Positions 1 through 9,167 of a DNA stretch of 64,000 nucleotides are shown one piece after another. The DNA is from Stenotrophomonas bentonitica. GTDB lineage: Bacteria > Pseudomonadota > Gammaproteobacteria > Xanthomonadales > Xanthomonadaceae. The translations under genes were made by a program, and so were the position numbers. Within the stretch, counting starts at the first letter, position 1. Every line of letters starts with the position of its first letter. The notes under the pieces were generated by a model that had not been told where the DNA came from, did not search any database, and was given only the letters and a program-made list of their open reading frames with translations. The stretch covers positions 2,232,001 to 2,296,000 of the forward strand of contig NZ_JAAZUH010000001.1 in assembly GCF_013185915.1 (NCBI RefSeq), written 5' to 3'.

Positions 1-275
1 ACCGCACCGCGATGGACAAGGTGGCGGTCAGCCGGGCCGTGGCAAGACTGCTCGAACGCGGCTTCATCAAGCGTGAAACCCATGGCGACGACCGCCGCCG
101 CTCGGTGCTGGCGCTGTCTGCGGCCGGCTTCGAGGTGTACGAGACCATCGCCCCGCTGGTGATCGAGATCACCCGCAAGCTGATGTCGGTGCTCAGCGAG
201 GAGGAGGAGCAGATGCTGGAAAAGCTGATCCTGCGCCTGGCCGGGGATGGCCTGCAGCGGATGGACGAGGGCTGA
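1..275 (+). CDS. MarR-family transcriptional regulator, C-terminal part (5' end outside window)
   Basis: The reading frame is already open at the window edge (codons in phase with base 3), so only the C-terminal part is visible. It contains the recognition helix and wing of a MarR winged helix: DKVAVSRAVARLLERGFIKR, then a charged DDRRR wing and a beta strand (SVLALS). A long C-terminal helix rich in Glu and Leu follows, the usual MarR dimerisation helix. MarR proteins bind palindromic operators as dimers and usually repress a neighbouring gene or their own operon. The target and ligand cannot be told, because the N-terminal helices and the promoter lie upstream. The next gene is convergent and ends 9 bases away. 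Confidence 0.85.
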   Translation, partial: RTAMDKVAVSRAVARLLERGFIKRETHGDDRRRSVLALSAAGFEVYETIAPLVIEITRKLMSVLSEEEEQMLEKLILRLAGDGLQRMDEG

Positions 276-284
276 CCGGACGCG

Positions 285-1418
285 TCAGCTCAGATGCTTC
301 CGCCGCGCATGCACCCACGGCGCGGCCAGCGCACCGATCGCACCGGCGGCCAGGCCCAGTGAGGCGGCCACGGCGGCCGCTTCCAGCGCGCCCGGCAACG
401 CCAGCGCGGCAATCACCAGCAGCGCGGCCGGCAGCGCGATGAAGGTGGCCAGGAAGTACCGCCAGCGCGGCGCCCACGTCCCCACCTGGAGCAGGCTGAC
501 CGGCATCCAGGTTTCGCCTGACGCGTCTTCGGCCAGTTTGGCCACCACCTTGGGCAGGTCCACTTCCACCGGACCTTTGCCGGTGCGTGCGGTGGCCAGC
601 GCCCGTGCCACTTCGTCGATGGCCGGGTACGACGCCGGCCAGGGCGTGGGAGCTCCCACGCCGTAGGCGGTCAGCAGCGGCACGCTCAGCCACGGCGCCA
701 GCAGGGGGCGCAGCTTGCGACGGTCGAGCACGCACCAGACCTGGGGCACGCCATGGGCCACCACGCTGTACAGCGCCAGCTGGCCGGGTTCGGGATACGG
801 CAGCACATGCACCCGCGCGGCCATGCTGGGGTAGCCCATCTGGCGCAGGAAACCGGGGCGGGTACGCCCTTCCTGCGCCCAGGCCAGGCCCAGCGGCGTA
901 ACCAGGTAGGCTTCGGCCGGGTCTTTCACCCCGGCGCTGGCGCGGTCGTCGCTGGCCAGGAAGAACGCCAGCGATTTCGGTTCCGCCACATCGGCGTGGT
1001 TCCAACGACCGCTGTCGCCCAGCACGTGCCTGAGCGGCAGCCGCGCCGGCGCGGTTTCGGCCTTGGTTGTGTTGTGCAGGTAGGGCAGCACCGAGAGCAC
1101 GAAGGCCTGCAGGTCCACGCCGCGCGTGCCGTTGCCCTGCCATTCGGCCGGCAGCACGCCGGCCAGCGCCGGGTTGCGCGCCAGTGCGTCCAGCTGCGTC
1201 TTCTGCTCCACCAGCTTCTGCACGGCCGCCTTGAGCAGCACGTTGTCCGGGACCGACACCAGCGGCAGGCGGTAGAACATCGCACCCGGGTCGGGCGTGT
1301 CGGCATCGCCACCGTGCGCGGAGTGGTCGTCCAGCAACACGTCCGCCGGCGGCAGGCTCACGCCGCCCGGTGCTTCGAGGGCGGTGTCTGATGTGCTGTC
1401 ACTGGAGGCAGGCTGCAT
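285..1418 (-). CDS. Hypothetical membrane-anchored protein, 377 aa
   Basis: I do not recognise this family. The frame is open back to base 1550, but codons upstream of the chosen ATG run through a GTAG-type palindromic repeat, so translation most likely starts at 1418 (MQPASSDSTSD). The protein has a soluble N-terminal region of about 310 residues without a signal peptide. Two hydrophobic stretches follow near the C terminus (FLATFIALPAALLVIAALAL and an Ala/Gly-rich segment), ending in a basic HARRKHLS tail. This suggests a cytoplasmic domain anchored by a C-terminal hairpin. It is convergent with the MarR gene and separated from the thioredoxin gene by a repeat pair and a terminator, so it is probably its own transcription unit. 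Confidence 0.7.
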   Translation of the reverse strand: MQPASSDSTSDTALEAPGGVSLPPADVLLDDHSAHGGDADTPDPGAMFYRLPLVSVPDNVLLKAAVQKLVEQKTQLDALARNPALAGVLPAEWQGNGTRGVDLQAFVLSVLPYLHNTTKAETAPARLPLRHVLGDSGRWNHADVAEPKSLAFFLASDDRASAGVKDPAEAYLVTPLGLAWAQEGRTRPGFLRQMGYPSMAARVHVLPYPEPGQLALYSVVAHGVPQVWCVLDRRKLRPLLAPWLSVPLLTAYGVGAPTPWPASYPAIDEVARALATARTGKGPVEVDLPKVVAKLAEDASGETWMPVSLLQVGTWAPRWRYFLATFIALPAALLVIAALALPGALEAAAVAASLGLAAGAIGALAAPWVHARRKHLS

Positions 1419-1449
1419 CCGTTCATTAGCGGCGCCACATCCAGGAACT

Positions 1450-1520
1450 GTAGTGCCGGCCGCCGGCCGGCTCCCCATGGAACCTCGCTGTGCGAGGAGC
1501 CGGCCAGCGGCCGGCACTAC
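1450..1520. repeat. Inverted pair of GTAG palindromic repeats (SMAG/REP-like)
   Basis: Two 24-base units face each other: 1450-1473 (starts GTAGTGCCGG) and 1497-1520 (ends CCGGCACTAC). They are reverse complements apart from one base. Each unit is itself a GC-rich imperfect palindrome. The first unit is identical to the one at 33091-33114. Size, GTAG start and paired layout match the SMAG REP elements described in Stenotrophomonas. Confidence 0.85.
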
Positions 1521-1548
1521 GTCTAAGCCGGTCCACGGGAACCATCGC

Positions 1549-1579
1549 AAAAAAAATGCCGCGATGATCGCGGCATTTT
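1549..1579 (-). terminator. Rho-independent terminator of the POT/thioredoxin operon
   Basis: Read on the minus strand, a TGCCGCG/CGCGGCA stem with a short loop is followed by a run of eight T. It starts just after the stop codon of the thioredoxin-like gene (1588). Confidence 0.85.
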
Positions 1580-1587
1580 CCGGGCTA

Positions 1588-2201
1588 TCAGGGCGCCTGT
1601 GGCGGCGCCCAGTCCTTCATGAAGGCCACGAACTTGTCGCGGTTGTAGCCCTTGGGCTGGCCCTTGTCGGCTTCCAGCTCGCCGGTGAACTGCGAGTGCA
1701 GCAGCTTGCCCTGCGCGTCCAGCACGAACAGGTGCGGGTAGCCCTTGATCTGCGGGTACTGCGACAGGAACGCGGCGTTCTCGTTGTCCTCGCTGTAGTT
1801 CACCTTCATCCAGACGTAGTTGGCGTCGCGGAAGCTGCGGATCTCCGCATCGCCCTCGACGAACGCGTCCAGCAGGTGGCACCACGAACACCACTCCCCG
1901 CCCACGTCCAGCACGATCCGCTTGCCACCGCGCTGGGCTTCGACCTTGGCGGTGGCCAGGTCGGCCACCGGGTCGCGGGCCGGGTCGAACTGTGCATTGA
2001 GCGCGGCCACCGCAGCGACGTCCGCGGCAGCCGGCGTGTTGCCCGAGGCCACCGGTTGGCTGGGATCGGCCACCGGTGGCTTCTGCTCGGTGGTGTCCAG
2101 CGGCTGCGCAGGTGCGGCGGTGGGCGCAGACGGCGAACAGGCGGCCAGCAGGCCGGCCACGATCAACGAAGAACCCAGAGCAGACATGCGCATCGCAGAC
2201 C

Positions 2202-2205
<4 letters not shown>
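1588..2205 (-). CDS. Thioredoxin-fold lipoprotein
   Basis: This is an exported lipoprotein with a thioredoxin-like domain. A signal peptide ends in the lipobox LLAAC, followed by a Pro/Ala/Thr-rich linker of about 45 residues. The C-terminal domain carries a WCSWC redox motif in the context GGEWCSWCHLLDAF and a GYPHLFVLD strand with the cis-Pro expected near the active site. It probably acts as a periplasmic thiol-disulfide protein attached to a membrane; the substrate is unknown. The start is uncertain: a GTG at 2205 overlaps the stop of the upstream transporter in a GTGA arrangement, suggesting translational coupling. In-frame ATGs at 2193 and 2187 are alternatives and leave the signal peptide intact. 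A strong terminator follows. Confidence 0.85.
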
Positions 2206-3704
<1,499 letters not shown>

Positions 3705-3946
3705 GCGGGATTCCTGGGTTCGGTGGAAGACATGCACGTCCGATGTGCGAAACAGCGCGGGAGAATCCCAGAACAACGGCGTTCACGTCAAATACACACC
3801 GATCCTTGCAGGTGACGGCAAGGTTGCTGAACTTGCACCTGCAACCATCGCCCCACCGCCGCCAGTGCAGCAACGGCGGGGCCTGCCGCACCGTACGGCG
3901 GTTCCGGCAGGCAAACATGAATGGGTGGCGGCAGCGCCGCGCCGGC

Positions 3947-4825
3947 TCAGGCGTCCGGCGGCAGCGGATCGTCGTTGCGGATCGTGGTGCGCACCTGGAA
4001 CAGCTCCGGGAAGAAGGTCAGCTCCAGCGCCTGGCGGAGGAACCCCACCCCGCTGGACCCGCCGGTGCCGCGCTTGAAGCCGATCACCCGCATCACCGTA
4101 CGCATGTGGCGGAAGCGCCACAGCTGGAAGGCGGTTTCCAGGTCCACCAGGTCTTCGCACAGCGCGTACTCGCGCCAGTAACGGTCGGTGTTCTGGTAGA
4201 TCCGCTCGAACACCGGCAGCAGCGTGTCGTCGGAGACATGCGGCGACTGCCAGTCGCGCGCCTGGTAACCGTCCGGGATGTCGTGGCCGAAGCGTGCCAG
4301 GTAGCGCAGGAATTCCTCGTACAGGCTGGGCGCGTCCAGTACCTGCTGCAGCTGCGCCTGCCCGGCCGGGTCGTGCGAGAACACCTGCAGCATCTGCGCG
4401 TTCTTGTTGCCCAGCAGGAACTCGATGTAGCGGTACTGCAGCGACTGGAAGCCCGAGGACGGGCCCAGCACGTCGCGGAAGCCCATGTATTCGGATGGGG
4501 TCAGCGTTTCCAGCACCGACCACTGCTCGGTGAGCTGGCGCAGCACCTGCTTGCTGCGCGCCAGCACCTTCTGGCACTGCCAGACCTGGTCGTTCTGCAG
4601 GAAGCCGATCGCCGCGCGCAGCTCGTGCCCCAGCAGTTTCAGCCACAGCTCCGAGGTCTGGTGCTGGATGATGAAGAGCATCTCGTCGTGGTGCGGCGGG
4701 TTGGACAGCGGCTGCTGCGCCGAGAGCAGCTGGTCCAGCCGCAGGTAGCCGCCATAAGTGAGGCGGCCTTCCAGGTCGGTGTGGATGCCGGCTTCCAGAT
4801 CGCGTTGGTTCTTGTCGACAGACAT
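3947..4825 (-). CDS. kynA: Tryptophan 2,3-dioxygenase
   Basis: This haem enzyme opens the indole ring of L-tryptophan to N-formylkynurenine, the first step of the kynurenine pathway, in the cytoplasm. The 292-residue length is typical of bacterial TDO. Recognisable segments are [36 protein letters not shown] (active-site His), [13 protein letters not shown], and [20 protein letters not shown], which holds the proximal haem His and the substrate-binding GTGGS loop. The start at 4825 ([11 protein letters not shown]) is chosen from family length; the frame extends to 4888 without similarity. No other kynurenine gene is adjacent. In xanthomonads kynurenine pathway products also feed NAD and signalling metabolites. 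Confidence 0.96.
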   Translation of the reverse strand: MSVDKNQRDLEAGIHTDLEGRLTYGGYLRLDQLLSAQQPLSNPPHHDEMLFIIQHQTSELWLKLLGHELRAAIGFLQNDQVWQCQKVLARSKQVLRQLTEQWSVLETLTPSEYMGFRDVLGPSSGFQSLQYRYIEFLLGNKNAQMLQVFSHDPAGQAQLQQVLDAPSLYEEFLRYLARFGHDIPDGYQARDWQSPHVSDDTLLPVFERIYQNTDRYWREYALCEDLVDLETAFQLWRFRHMRTVMRVIGFKRGTGGSSGVGFLRQALELTFFPELFQVRTTIRNDDPLPPDA

Positions 4826-5159
4826 GGCGGGGACCGCTTGAGGGGGAGAAAGGGTAGCGCAGTGGCCGCGTCCCTGGGCAGGCCGCACCCTACGCTGGCG
4901 TGTGGAGCCGGCGGGGTCCCGCGTTCAGCGCGGACGGCGGCCGGGACCGGCTTGGGCGGGGCCGCAGGCGGCGAACCGCTCATGCGCCGTTGATACAACT
5001 GAATACGTTGATGTTATTGGCGTTGGGGGTCCTTCCCGGGGTATACCGGGGTGCTGCCCGGGGCAGTTCTTGCTGCGCCGCAGGACGGCTTTTTCATACG
5101 CCTTCCTTAACATGGCAATTCATATCATTTGTAACTTCCTGTCGAAGGTGCAGTACGCA
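4826..5159. other. Intergenic region between kynA and the dehydrogenase operon
   Basis: This is a 334-base divergent spacer. The half near kynA is GC-rich with no supported gene. The half near the dehydrogenase operon is lower in GC and holds a promoter-like pair at 4990-5017. Frames running through it from the E1-alpha gene lack family similarity before base 5160. Confidence 0.6.
4990..5017 (+). promoter_or_regulatory. Candidate sigma-70 promoter of the 2-oxoacid dehydrogenase operon
   Basis: TTGATA (4990-4995) is followed after 16 bases by TGTTAT (5012-5017). It lies about 140 bases upstream of the E1-alpha start in the only AT-richer patch of the spacer. The -10 match is modest (4 of 6). 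Confidence 0.4.
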
Positions 5160-6242
5160 ATGACGGTTGCCGCTGAGTTCAAGATCGAATACCTGCAGTA
5201 CCTGGACACGGACGGCACGCTCGTCCGCGATGACCTGCCCGAAGCCCTGCGCGACCCGCGCGCGCTGCTGCCGATGTTCAAGCAGATGCTGTTCGTGCGC
5301 GTGTTCGACGGCAAGTCGATCGCGCTGCAGCGTACCGGCAAGCTGGGTACCTACGCCGCCTGCCTGGGCCATGAAGCCGCGCACGTGGGCATTGGCGCGG
5401 CCATGCAGAAGGACGACGTGTTCGCCCCCTCCTACCGCGAGTATGGCGCCATGTTCATGCGTGGCGTGCGCCCGCGCGACGTCCTGATGTACTGGGGCGG
5501 CGACGAGCGCGGCAACGACTACGGCGGCAATGCGGCCAAGGACTTCCCGTTCTGCGTGCCGATCTCCACCCAGTGCCTGCACGCCGCCGGCGCTGCACTG
5601 AAGTTCAAGCTCAACCACGAGAAGCAGATCGCCGTGGCCGTCTGCGGCGACGGCGGCAGCTCCAAGACCGACTTCTACGCTGCGCTGAACTCGGCCGGTG
5701 CCTACAAGCTGCCGCTGATCCTGTGCATCGTGAACAACGGCTGGGCGATCTCGGTGCCGCGTTCGGCCCAGACCGGCGCGGAAACGCTGGCCCAGAAGGG
5801 CCTGGCCGGTGGCCTGCACTGCCTGCAGGTGGACGGCAACGACCTGATCGCGGTGATGGCCGCCATGCTGCAGGCGCGTGAGCGCGCGCTGGCCGGCGAC
5901 GGTGGCACCGTGCTGGAACTGATGACCTACCGCCTGTCCGACCACACCACCGCCGATGACGCGCGCCGCTACCGCGGCGATGCCGAGGTGAAGGACGCCT
6001 GGCAGCGCGAACCGATGCTGCGCCTGCGCAAGTACCTGATCGGTGCCGGCGTGTGGAGCGAGGAAGAAGAGCAGGCGTGGACCGTCGAGTGCGGCAATCG
6101 CGTGGACGAGGAAGTGAACCTGTACCTCAACACCCCGGTGCAGCCGGTCGAGGCGATGTTCGATTTCCTGTATGCCGATCCGCCGCAGGACCTGCTGGCC
6201 CAGCGCGCACAGGCGATTGCCCTGGAGCAGCGCCATGGATGA
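5160..6242 (+). CDS. 2-oxoacid (branched-chain/pyruvate type) dehydrogenase E1 component, alpha subunit
   Basis: This is the thiamine-diphosphate-dependent E1-alpha subunit of a heterotetrameric E1, which decarboxylates a 2-oxoacid and passes the acyl group to lipoyl-E2. Family features include the ThDP-binding motif from GDGGSSKTDFYAALNSA to VNNGWAISVP, the substrate channel segment PSYREYGAMF, and the phosphorylation-loop-like YRLSDHTTADDARRYR. At 360 residues it has normal length. Similarity starts at MTVAAEFKIEYLQYL, so the start is placed at 5160 with a GAAGG upstream. It is the first gene of an operon with E1-beta, an SH3 protein and E2. The SDHTTADD loop favours a branched-chain or broad-specificity enzyme over classical E. 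coli-type AceE, but the substrate is inferred. Confidence 0.93.
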   Translation: MTVAAEFKIEYLQYLDTDGTLVRDDLPEALRDPRALLPMFKQMLFVRVFDGKSIALQRTGKLGTYAACLGHEAAHVGIGAAMQKDDVFAPSYREYGAMFMRGVRPRDVLMYWGGDERGNDYGGNAAKDFPFCVPISTQCLHAAGAALKFKLNHEKQIAVAVCGDGGSSKTDFYAALNSAGAYKLPLILCIVNNGWAISVPRSAQTGAETLAQKGLAGGLHCLQVDGNDLIAVMAAMLQARERALAGDGGTVLELMTYRLSDHTTADDARRYRGDAEVKDAWQREPMLRLRKYLIGAGVWSEEEEQAWTVECGNRVDEEVNLYLNTPVQPVEAMFDFLYADPPQDLLAQRAQAIALEQRHG

Positions 6243-6315
6243 GATCAAGAACGGCGCCTCCGGCGCGCAGACCAACGCCGCCGACAGCGCCGCCGTCGCG
6301 CGCGGAGAAGAGACG

Positions 6316-7302
6316 ATGACCAGCACCCCCATCACCCTCATCGAAGCCATCACCCAGGCCCTGGCCTGGGAGCTTGAGCACGACAAGTCGGTGCTGGTGC
6401 TCGGCGAGGACGTCGGCGTCAACGGCGGCGTGTTCCGCGCCACCGCCGGCCTGCAGCAGCGCTTCGGCGCCGACCGCATCCTGGACACCCCGCTGGATGA
6501 AACCACCATTGCCGGCCTGACCATCGGCCTGGCCGCACAGGGCATGAAGCCGGTCGCAGAAGCCCAGTTCGACGGCTTCATGTACCCGATGGTGGACCAC
6601 ATCGTCTGCCACGCCGCGCGCCTGCGTTACCGGACCCGTGGCCGCCTGCACTGCCCGATGGTGCTGCGCGTGCCGTGGGGCGGCGGCATCCGTGCGCCGG
6701 AACACCACAGCGAAGCCAACGAAGCGATCTTCACCAACGTGCCGGGCCTGCGCGTGGTGCTGCCGTCTTCGCCGCAGCGCGCCTACGGTCTGCTGCTGGC
6801 CGCGATCCGTGAACCGGATCCGGTGATCTACATGGAACCCAAGCGCATCTACCGCCAGTACAAGGAAGTGGTGGTCAACGACGGCGAAGCGCTGCCGCTG
6901 GACGTGTGCTTCGTGCTGCGCGACGGCACCGACGTGACCGTGGTGACCTGGGGCGCGCAGGTGAAGGAAGCGCTGGAAGCGGCCGACAAGCTGGCCGGCG
7001 AAGGCATCAGTGCCGAAGTGATCGACGTGGCCACGCTGCGTCCGCTCGACTTCGCCACCATCGCCGAGTCGGTGGCCAAGACCGGCCGCTGCGTGATCGT
7101 GCAGGAAGCCCCGAAGACCGCGGGCTTCGGCGCTGAAATCGCCGCGCGCCTGGCCGAGGAATCGCTGTACGACCTGCTCGCACCGGTCGAACGCGTCACC
7201 GGCTACGACACCCACATTCCGCTGTTCCGCCTGGAAATGAAGTACCTGCCGAGCGTGGACCGGATCGTCAGCGCGGCCAAACGCGCGGTGGCGGCAGGCT
7301 GA
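6316..7302 (+). CDS. 2-oxoacid dehydrogenase E1 component, beta subunit
   Basis: This is the partner of the upstream E1-alpha; the two make the alpha2beta2 thiamine-diphosphate enzyme. Conserved E1-beta segments are VLGEDVGVNGGVFRAT, LDTPLDETTIAGLTIGLA, EAQFDGFMYPMVDHI, RVPWGGGIRAPEHHSE and MEPKRIYR, followed by the C-terminal transketolase domain (VTWGAQVKEALEAA, GFGAEIAARLAEE). The start at 6316 (MTSTPITLIEAI) is preferred: GGAGAAGAG sits at the right distance, and similarity starts there. An alternative ATG at 6235 overlaps the E1-alpha stop and would add 27 low-complexity residues. The stop is one base from the next gene. Confidence 0.94.
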   Translation: MTSTPITLIEAITQALAWELEHDKSVLVLGEDVGVNGGVFRATAGLQQRFGADRILDTPLDETTIAGLTIGLAAQGMKPVAEAQFDGFMYPMVDHIVCHAARLRYRTRGRLHCPMVLRVPWGGGIRAPEHHSEANEAIFTNVPGLRVVLPSSPQRAYGLLLAAIREPDPVIYMEPKRIYRQYKEVVVNDGEALPLDVCFVLRDGTDVTVVTWGAQVKEALEAADKLAGEGISAEVIDVATLRPLDFATIAESVAKTGRCVIVQEAPKTAGFGAEIAARLAEESLYDLLAPVERVTGYDTHIPLFRLEMKYLPSVDRIVSAAKRAVAAG

Positions 7303-7303
7303 C

Positions 7304-7657
7304 ATGCGGGCCCGTCTCCTAGGCCCGTACCGCAGCCAGTACCCCAACCCGCTCCGGTTCCGCACCGGCCAGATCGTCGAACTGGGTGTTCGTGACGAGG
7401 AATGGCCGGCGTTTGCCTGGGTACGCACCGATGACGGGCGTGCCGGCTGGGCACCGGTGGCGTGGTTGCAGCGGTTGGACGACGGTCGCGCAGAGGCCCT
7501 GCGCGACTACGACGCCCGCGAACTGGACGTGGACAGCGGCGAAATGGTCAAACTGCATCATGAACACGGCGGCTGGTGGTGGTCCGAACGCGCGAACGGC
7601 GCGACGGGCTGGCTGCCGGCCCGCGATCTCGAACTGCTGGAAGAGAACTGCACATGA
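7304..7657 (+). CDS. Small tandem SH3-like protein within the dehydrogenase operon
   Basis: This 117-residue protein has two SH3-like halves. In the first, a YPNPLRFRTGQIVEL strand leads to FAWVRTDDGRAGWAPVAWLQ. In the second, a DYDARELDVDSGEMVKL strand leads to GWWWSERANGATGWLPARDLEL. The ALRDYDARELDV and GWWW...GWLP patterns are those of SH3 ligand-binding folds. It has no signal peptide, so it is cytoplasmic. It starts two bases after E1-beta, and its stop overlaps the E2 start as ATGA, so it is translationally coupled to both. Its position suggests a binding or assembly partner of the complex; that role is inference, since no such subunit belongs to the textbook complex. Confidence 0.85.
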   Translation: MRARLLGPYRSQYPNPLRFRTGQIVELGVRDEEWPAFAWVRTDDGRAGWAPVAWLQRLDDGRAEALRDYDARELDVDSGEMVKLHHEHGGWWWSERANGATGWLPARDLELLEENCT

Positions 7658-9045
7658 GTGAGAACAAGAATTTCCACCTGCCCGACCTCGGCGAAGGCCT
7701 GCCGGACGCCACCATCGTCGAGTGGTTCGTCAAGGAAGGCGACGTGATCAAGCTGGACGAGCCGCTGGTCTCGATGGAGACCGCCAAGGCCGTGGTTGAA
7801 GTGCCCTCGCCGTTCTCCGGCAAGGTACTGAAGCTGGCCGGCGGTGCCGGCGACATCATTCCCACCGGCAGCGTGCTGGCCCAGTTCGAACTGGACCCGA
7901 ACCTGCCGCAGCGCGCCGATGGCCAGGACACCGGCCACAGCCACGGCCACGCGGCCGCGGCGCCGACCCCGAGTACCGGCCAGACTGCTCCGGCCCAGCC
8001 GGCCAAGGTGGTGGCTTCGGACGACGGCGGCGAGATCGCCAAGCCGGGCGCCGAGCGCGAAGACGAAGGCACCGTGGTCGGTGCGATGCAGAGCTCCAAT
8101 GCCGTGCATGCCGAACAGGCTGTGGCGGTAGGCGGGGTCAAGGCCGTGCCGGCGGTGCGCGCCACCGCGCGCAAGCTGGGCGTGGACCTGACCCGCGTGC
8201 GCGCCACCGGCGCCGACGGCGCGGTGACCATGGCCGACGTCAAGCAGGCCGCTGCCGATGGCAGCGCCAAGGTCGGTGCCGCACCGGCGCCTGCCGCGGC
8301 TGCCCCGGTGGCGGCTGCCGCGCCGGTCGCACGCGCCGCTGAAGCCCGCGCACCGTTGTCGGCCGCCGGCAAGCCGATGCGCACCCAGCCGCCGGGCGTG
8401 GTCGCCAAGGGCCAGCCGGAACAGCTGAAGGGCGTGCGCCGCAACATGGCGCGGGTGATGGCCGACGCGCACAGCAAGGTCGTGCCGACCACGCTGAACG
8501 ACGACGCCGACATCCATGCCTGGGCCCCGGGCAACGACATGACCGCCCGCCTGGTGCGTGCGATCGTGGTCGGTTGCCAGAAGGTCCCGGCGCTGAATGC
8601 CTGGTTCGACGGCGACGCCCTGACCCGCACCCTGCACGCGCACGTGGACGTGGGCATCGCGGTGGACACCGACGACGGCCTGTTCGTACCGGCCCTGCGC
8701 AACGCCGACGTGCTGGATGCACGCGGCATCCGCGAAGGCGTGAACCGCCTGCGTGAGCAGGTCGAAGCGCGCTCGATCGCGGCCTCGGAGCTGAGCGGCT
8801 ATACCATTTCGCTCTCCAACTTCGGCATGTTCGCCGGCCGCTATGCCACCCCGGTGGTGGTACCGCCGTGCGTGGCCATCGTCGCCGCCGGCCGTGCCCG
8901 CCACCAGATGACCCCGGTCATGGGCGGCGTGGAAGCGCACAAGGTGATCCCGCTGTCGGTCACGTTCGACCACCGCGCCGCCACCGGTGGCGAAGCCGCC
9001 CGCTTCCTGCGCGCGATGCTGGACGACCTGGCCCTGGCCAACTGA
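7654..9045 (+). CDS. 2-oxoacid dehydrogenase E2 component (dihydrolipoamide acyltransferase)
   Basis: E2 forms the core of the complex and transfers the acyl group from lipoate to CoA. Domains in order are: one lipoyl domain (residues about 4-85) with the modified Lys in METAKAVVEVPSP; a flexible Ala/Pro/His linker including HSHGHAAA; a peripheral-subunit-binding domain (VRATARKLGVDLTRVRATGADG); a second linker; and the catalytic domain from about residue 245. The usual HxxxDG catalytic motif reads FDHRAATGG, so Asp is replaced by Thr while His is kept. At 463 residues the length is normal. The start overlaps the SH3 gene stop. No E3 gene follows: a terminator ends the operon. Confidence 0.94.
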   Translation: MSENKNFHLPDLGEGLPDATIVEWFVKEGDVIKLDEPLVSMETAKAVVEVPSPFSGKVLKLAGGAGDIIPTGSVLAQFELDPNLPQRADGQDTGHSHGHAAAAPTPSTGQTAPAQPAKVVASDDGGEIAKPGAEREDEGTVVGAMQSSNAVHAEQAVAVGGVKAVPAVRATARKLGVDLTRVRATGADGAVTMADVKQAAADGSAKVGAAPAPAAAAPVAAAAPVARAAEARAPLSAAGKPMRTQPPGVVAKGQPEQLKGVRRNMARVMADAHSKVVPTTLNDDADIHAWAPGNDMTARLVRAIVVGCQKVPALNAWFDGDALTRTLHAHVDVGIAVDTDDGLFVPALRNADVLDARGIREGVNRLREQVEARSIAASELSGYTISLSNFGMFAGRYATPVVVPPCVAIVAAGRARHQMTPVMGGVEAHKVIPLSVTFDHRAATGGEAARFLRAMLDDLALAN

Positions 9046-9065
9046 CCGGCGCCAGGTGAGGAAGT

Positions 9066-9099
9066 GACGACGGCCACCGCAGGGTGGCCGTCGTCGTTT
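9066..9099 (+). terminator. Terminator of the dehydrogenase operon
   Basis: A perfect 13-bp stem (9066-9078 with 9083-9095) with a four-base loop is followed by GTTT, 20 bases after the E2 stop. Confidence 0.85.
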
Positions 9100-9167
9100 G
9101 AGGGGGTTCAAGCCGGGCCCCGCCGCGCCGATACTGTTCCAACCTCACCCTGTCCCAAGACCGCCGC

